Below are positions 63,699-63,751 of a stretch of 63,751 nucleotides of DNA, in pieces; the first letter of the stretch is position 1; every line of letters begins with the position of its first letter. The DNA lies in the NCBI GenBank assembly GCA_902555695.1, contig CACDTV010000005.1:1-63751 (forward strand), read 5' to 3'. The DNA is from an uncultured Alphaproteobacteria bacterium (lineage in GTDB: Bacteria; Pseudomonadota; Alphaproteobacteria; HIMB59). Below the pieces are notes generated by a model. It was not told the DNA's origin. It worked only from the letters and a program-made list of their open reading frames with translations, and ran no database searches. The position numbers and the translations under genes were made by a program.

Positions 63699-63751
63699 TC
63701 AATGCGTTTTATTATAAATTTTTTTCCATTTTAAATAGTCTTGGTCATTTA
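63699..63751 (-). CDS. C-terminal end of an unidentified gene, cut by window edge
   Basis: On the minus strand one frame is open from the edge to a TGA at 63699-63701 and reads NDQDYLKWKKIYNKTH, a hydrophilic, helix-like tail typical of a protein end. The piece is too short to identify, and no start is visible. It would be convergent with the renalase-like gene, 35 nt apart. Confidence 0.35.
   Translation of the reverse strand, partial: NDQDYLKWKKIYNKTH

Overview
The window reads as the chromosome of a very A+T-rich, streamlined, aerobic alphaproteobacterium, most like free-living marine lineages of the Pelagibacterales/HIMB59 type. That placement is inference from gene content, order and base composition; no phylogenetic marker was compared. 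The supporting content is an aa3-type cytochrome oxidase cluster with SURF1, CtaG and CtaB, an F0 operon with a b' subunit and no F1 genes nearby, CcrM, DciA, a SAM-II riboswitch before metX, a lipid A cluster, and the argH-lipoprotein-lysA order. Nearly every base is coding. No stretch of 300 bases lacks a gene; the longest gap, 164 nt between hisC and metX, holds the riboswitch. I saw no insertion sequence, prophage, CRISPR array, rRNA or convincing hairpin terminator.

Layout. 0-3 kb (minus): TPR protein, ispE, tRNA-Gln and a cut-off ABC-F ATPase. 3-8 kb: a degenerate family-4 uracil glycosylase, lytic transglycosylase, moaB, rnhB and ccrM, with a cluster of DnaA-box-like repeats and two GANTC sites just before ccrM. 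7.5-14.4 kb: mutY, dciA, dsbA, a short smc, then atpI-atpB-atpE-b'-b. 14.4-19.8 kb: thrB, rnhA, a frameshifted M16 peptidase, thrC, an M32 carboxypeptidase. 19.8-25.4 kb (minus): coxB-coxA-ctaB-small ORF-ctaG-coxC-SURF1. 25.5-32.4 kb: rsmE, then ubiA-msbA-DUF374-waaA-lpxK-lpxL, a lipid A assembly and export run. 32.4-37.6 kb: xseA, purD, tadA, a C26 amidotransferase, rluB, rsmD. 37.3-43.9 kb (minus): tRNA-Leu, flavin reductase, ribF, ileS, lspA, BamF-like lipoprotein, a short pgi and a small membrane protein. 44-49.4 kb: LysE exporter, Fe3+-type permease, MntR facing a ten-helix metal transporter across a perfect palindrome, DedA protein, dsbB, coq7. 49.4-63.7 kb: HNH nuclease, esterase, HIG1 protein, argH, LptM-like lipoprotein, lysA, YdcF-like protein, plsC, tyrC, hisC, SAM-II riboswitch, metX-metW, unknown CxxC protein, TauE exporter, methyltransferase, gloB, ung, psiE-like gene and a renalase-like oxidoreductase.

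Common threads. Threonine (thrB, thrC), lysine (lysA), arginine (argH), histidine/tyrosine (hisC, tyrC) and methionine (metX, metW) genes indicate amino acid prototrophy. LPS is made (waaA, lpxK, lpxL, msbA, LptM-like). Genome-maintenance genes (rnhB, ccrM, mutY, dciA, smc) sit together at 5.8-12.2 kb. Compaction is extreme: all nine clear convergent gene pairs overlap or abut, several divergent pairs share start-codon bases, and TTG/GTG starts are common.
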